Below are positions 5,604 through 7,572 of a stretch of 7,572 bases of DNA, in pieces. The position numbers were made by a program, and so were the translations under genes. The DNA comes from Flavobacteriales bacterium CG18_big_fil_WC_8_21_14_2_50_32_9 (lineage in GTDB: Bacteria; Bacteroidota; Bacteroidia; Flavobacteriales_E; Vicingaceae), in NCBI GenBank assembly GCA_002770955.1, contig PCUH01000105.1, positions 1,994-9,565 on the forward strand. Direction: 5' to 3'. A model generated the notes under the pieces. It made no database searches. It had not been told where the DNA came from and saw only the letters and a program-made list of their open reading frames with translations. Each line of letters starts with the position of its first letter. Within the stretch, counting starts at the first letter, position 1.

Positions 5604-6571
5604 AAACATTAAATAAAATAACTGCTTTATCAATTCTTTTTTCTGGATTGCTACTTTCTTGTTCAGAAGTTGAAAAACAAACAGAAGAAGATAATCTATT
5701 AACAATCAACAACCAATCTGTAAATGAGGATAATGCATTAACATTACTTAAAACAAATTGTTTTACCTGCCACAATCCAAATTTAGAAATCGAAAAAAGA
5801 ATAGCTCCACCTTGGTTTAAAGTTCGTCAGCACTATTATGATGATGAAACCAGCAAAGAAGATTTTATAGCAGCAATTAGCAACTTTATAAACAATCCAA
5901 CGGAAGAAAACTCAATAATGCCAGGAGCAGTCAGGAATTTTGGATTAATGCCTAAAATGAGTTTTAAAGAAGGTGATTTAAAAATTATTGCATCCTATTT
6001 ATATGATAACGATATTTCTTCTGATGAATGGTATGAAAAATGGGAAGCGTTTGAAAAGAAATCTGCTCTAATTCCAATAGAAATAAACTACGAAGACTTA
6101 GGAAGAAATATTGCCAATGAAACCAAAGCCAATTTAGGAAAAAACCTTATGGCAGCGGTTAAGGAAAAGGGAGCTGCAGGTGCTGTAGATTTTTGTAATA
6201 TACGAGCAATTCCTATAACAGATAGTATGTCTGTTGTGTTAAATGCTAAAGTAAAACGTGTTTCTGATAAACCAAGAAATTCTATAAATGCTGCAAATGA
6301 AGACGAACTGGAATATATTGAAAATTGGAAAAAAGCTAAAGAACAAGGAGAAAAGTACCCTCCTAAAGTTGTTGAACTCAACAACAAAATGGTGGGATAT
6401 TACCCTATTGAAACTAACGAAATGTGTATGAAATGCCATGGAATTCCTGAAAAACAAATAAACACTAAAACTTTAGCCAACATCAAAAAATTATACCCAA
6501 ATGATAAAGCCACAGGATATTCCGAAAATGAAATTCGTGGAATTTTTGTAGTAGTAATGGATAAAAAATAA
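5600..6571 (+). CDS. Diheme lipoprotein: cytochrome c domain fused to DUF3365 (Tll0287-like)
   Basis: A 323-residue envelope lipoprotein with signal peptide and lipobox L-L-L-S-C (C21). The N-terminal half is a class I cytochrome c-like domain: the haem site C54-F-T-C-H58, then F-G-L-M-P-K-M (114-120) offering M117 or M120 as distal ligand, and a C-terminal helix D-L-K-I-I-A-S-Y-L-Y (126-135). The second half (~165-322) fits DUF3365, the Tll0287-like haem domain: L-G-K-N-L-M-A-A-V-K, A-V-D-F-C-N-I-R-A (195-203), K-R-V-S-D-K-P-R-N-S-I-N (219-230) and a second haem site C276-M-K-C-H-G (276-281). The expected role is electron transfer or redox sensing outside the inner membrane; the partner is unknown. 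It is the last operon gene, translationally coupled to the His-rich lipoprotein. No strong hairpin follows the stop. Confidence 0.88.
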   Translation: MKTLNKITALSILFSGLLLSCSEVEKQTEEDNLLTINNQSVNEDNALTLLKTNCFTCHNPNLEIEKRIAPPWFKVRQHYYDDETSKEDFIAAISNFINNPTEENSIMPGAVRNFGLMPKMSFKEGDLKIIASYLYDNDISSDEWYEKWEAFEKKSALIPIEINYEDLGRNIANETKANLGKNLMAAVKEKGAAGAVDFCNIRAIPITDSMSVVLNAKVKRVSDKPRNSINAANEDELEYIENWKKAKEQGEKYPPKVVELNNKMVGYYPIETNEMCMKCHGIPEKQINTKTLANIKKLYPNDKATGYSENEIRGIFVVVMDKK

Positions 6572-6588
6572 ATTGAAAAGCTTAAGCG

Positions 6589-6606
6589 TGTAACAAATGT
6601 AACAAA
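6589..6606. repeat. Perfect tandem 9-bp repeat upstream of the DUF302 gene
   Basis: TGTAACAAA occurs twice back to back (6589-6597 and 6598-6606). The array ends 19 nt before a -7-like box, where a -33 element would lie, and no TTTG is present on the coding strand there. This position suits an activator site. The 88-bp gap also holds the perfect palindrome GCTTAAGC (6580-6587), with no T-run after it and so no good terminator. Confidence 0.5.
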
Positions 6607-6625
6607 GTAAGTATATTAGAAAGCG

Positions 6626-6633
6626 TACTTTTA
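6626..6633 (+). promoter_or_regulatory. Weak -7 element for the DUF302 gene
   Basis: TACTTTTA differs from TAnnTTTG only at the last base and would give a leader of about 20 nt before the ATG at 6660. It lacks a -33 TTTG at the proper distance; the tandem repeat at 6589-6606 occupies that place. It overlaps a small inverted repeat, AAAG and CTTT arms at 6620-6631. Confidence 0.35.
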
Positions 6634-6659
6634 CTCTGTAATCAAAAAAAATAAATAAA

Positions 6660-7049
6660 ATGAACTATTATAACTCAAAAAAAATTAGCGGAACAACCAT
6701 AGAAGGTATCCGCCCAAAAGTTGAAGAAGCGTTAAAAACCGAAGGTTTTGGAATATTAACTGAAATTGATATTCAGGCAACCATGAAAAAGAAATTAGAC
6801 AAAGATTATTTGCCTCATGTAATTTTAGGAGCTTGTAATCCAGTTTATGCCGACAAAGTATTATCGATAGAGCCAACCATAAGCACCATGTTGCCTTGTA
6901 ATGTTACGCTTCGTCAGTTAGAAACAGGCGAAATTGAAGTGGCTATTATAGATCCGCTTGCGGCAATGGGTGCTGTTGGTAATTCAGCTCTTGAAGTACA
7001 TGCCAAAGAAGTAAATGAAAAATTAATTAAAGTGTTAGCTAATATTTAA
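6660..7049 (+). CDS. DUF302 domain-containing protein
   Basis: A 129-residue protein made of one DUF302 domain, without signal peptide, so probably cytoplasmic. Family marks are G-F-G-I-L-T-E-I-D (29-37), L-G-A-C-N-P (56-61), M-L-P-C-N-V (77-82) and V-A-I-I-D-P (94-99). C59 and C80 sit in the conserved C-N-P and P-C-N positions. The family has no firmly known biochemical function; members are often found near sulfur- or thiol-related genes such as rhodaneses and persulfide dioxygenases, and the OsmC gene downstream fits that pattern. An 88-bp gap with its own regulatory-looking elements separates it from the diheme lipoprotein gene, so it may be a separate transcription unit. The start is the first ATG in frame, in an A-rich leader. 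Confidence 0.9.
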   Translation: MNYYNSKKISGTTIEGIRPKVEEALKTEGFGILTEIDIQATMKKKLDKDYLPHVILGACNPVYADKVLSIEPTISTMLPCNVTLRQLETGEIEVAIIDPLAAMGAVGNSALEVHAKEVNEKLIKVLANI

Positions 7050-7062
7050 TTCGTATAAAGAA

Positions 7063-7086
7063 CCACAGATACACTAAGAACACAGA
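7063..7086. repeat. CACAGA/CACTAAGA short repeat block
   Basis: Three related units, CACAGA (7064-7069), CACTAAGA (7072-7079) and CACAGA (7081-7086), follow each other at 8-9 nt spacing just after the DUF302 gene. I recall similar degenerate intergenic blocks from other bacteria. No coding potential or hairpin was seen. Confidence 0.4.
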
Positions 7087-7117
7087 GGAAAAACTTATGT
7101 TATAGCTGTTCATCAAA

Positions 7118-7165
7118 TCGTAAATCAACATTCGTAAATCGTAATTCGTAATTCGTAAATCAACA
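7118..7165. repeat. Heptamer-phased TCGTAA repeat array
   Basis: TCGTAA occurs at 7118, 7132, 7139, 7146 and 7153, all in one 7-bp register (the slot at 7125 is degenerate). A 13-bp unit, TCGTAAATCAACA, is present exactly at both ends (7118-7130 and 7153-7165), 35 bp apart. The array ends 4 nt before the OsmC ATG, so it forms the leader or promoter region of that gene. The units are too short and lack the spacers of a CRISPR array. Confidence 0.7.
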
Positions 7166-7169
7166 AATC

Positions 7170-7572
7170 ATGGACAAACACAGTTATAATGTTTCCCTAA
7201 AATGGAATGAAGGAAGAAAAGGCATCATGCATTCGCCAGAATTGCCAACAAAAATTGAAGTAGCAACTCCTCCACAATTTGATAAAGGCATACCCGGAAT
7301 TTGGTCGCCAGAACATCTTTTTACAGCATCCGTATTAAGTTGTTTTATGACTACCTTTTTAGCTATTGCTGAATACTCCAAATTAGAATTTATTAGTTTC
7401 GATTGCGATGCAGAAGGAGTTTTAGATAAAGTAGATAGTAAATTTTTAATGACAGAAGTAACCCTAAAAGCTCGTTTGGTTATTGATGATGCATCGAAAA
7501 AAGAACGTGCTGAGCGTATTTTAGAAAAATCGGAAGCAGCTTGTTTAATTTCTAATTCAATAAAAACAAAAG
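7170..7572 (+). CDS. OsmC/Ohr family protein, 3'-truncated
   Basis: The first 134 residues of an OsmC-family protein; the frame is still open at the window edge and only a few residues should be missing. OsmC and Ohr proteins are cytoplasmic thiol peroxidases that reduce organic hydroperoxides. Visible marks are W-S-P-E-H-L-F-T-A-S-V-L-S-C58-F (45-59) with the first catalytic Cys at the start of the central helix, and the second Cys at S-E-A-A-C125-L-I-S-N-S (121-130). The spacing of the two Cys fits the family, so the protein should be active. Within it the sequence seems nearer the general OsmC/YhfA-like branch than classical Ohr, though I cannot place it exactly. The ATG at 7170 follows the heptamer array immediately. 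Co-transcription with the DUF302 gene across the 120-bp repeat-filled gap is possible but not shown. Confidence 0.9.
   Translation, partial: MDKHSYNVSLKWNEGRKGIMHSPELPTKIEVATPPQFDKGIPGIWSPEHLFTASVLSCFMTTFLAIAEYSKLEFISFDCDAEGVLDKVDSKFLMTEVTLKARLVIDDASKKERAERILEKSEAACLISNSIKTK

Noticed and set aside
6088..6457. Two minus-strand open frames (99 and 72 codons) inside the diheme lipoprotein gene
   Set aside because: They are Ser/Phe-rich frames antisense to a gene with clear haem motifs and show no family resemblance.
6580..6587. GCTTAAGC palindrome as operon terminator
   Set aside because: It is an 8-bp palindrome with no loop and no T-run after it, so it is unlikely to terminate transcription.
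7118..7165. CRISPR array
   Set aside because: Units are 6-13 bp in a 7-bp register, with no 20-40 bp spacers and no cas genes.
7184..7381. Minus-strand open frame of 65 codons opposite the OsmC gene
   Set aside because: It lies entirely opposite a convincing OsmC reading frame with both catalytic Cys, and has no motif of its own.

Overview
The window looks like chromosomal DNA from a member of the Bacteroidetes, most likely the Flavobacteriia. It is strongly AT-rich, its start codons lie in A-rich leaders without clear Shine-Dalgarno sequences, and its promoter-like elements fit the Bacteroidetes type (TTTG, about 19 nt, then TAnnTTTG). Protein content agrees: a B12-dependent ribonucleotide reductase with a Cys-rich tail, small lipoproteins with an S-F-I-A-C or L-L-L-S-C lipobox, and short flavobacterial-style membrane proteins. 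No mobile element, CRISPR array, rRNA or tRNA was seen.

Left part (1-3019), housekeeping: the C-terminal ~654 residues of an adenosylcobalamin-dependent ribonucleotide reductase (+) converge on a YraN-family putative nuclease (-). A 15-bp perfect hairpin lies between them and can terminate both transcripts. A GNAT acetyltransferase (+) follows, divergent from yraN.

Centre (3040-6571), the most interesting part: a textbook Bacteroidetes promoter carrying a 24-bp inverted repeat over the -7 box and start site drives a compact six-gene operon. Its genes are a four-helix membrane protein with an H-x-H-G-N motif, a TetR-family regulator, a MOSC-domain protein of the YiiM type, a second four-helix membrane protein, a His-rich lipoprotein and a lipoprotein with two CxxCH haem sites (cytochrome c domain plus DUF3365/Tll0287-like domain). 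The first two genes are 2 nt apart and every later junction is an ATGA stop/start overlap. I read this as a TetR-controlled envelope redox module with a cytoplasmic MOSC enzyme. Its substrate and inducer are not evident.

Right part (6572-7572): a DUF302 protein gene preceded by a tandem 9-bp repeat, then a 120-bp spacer with two kinds of short repeat (CACAGA-type units and a 7-bp-phased TCGTAA array), then the start of an OsmC/Ohr-family gene cut by the window edge. DUF302, OsmC and MOSC proteins are all linked in the literature to thiol, sulfur or redox chemistry, so the right part may be functionally related to the operon, but this is inference.
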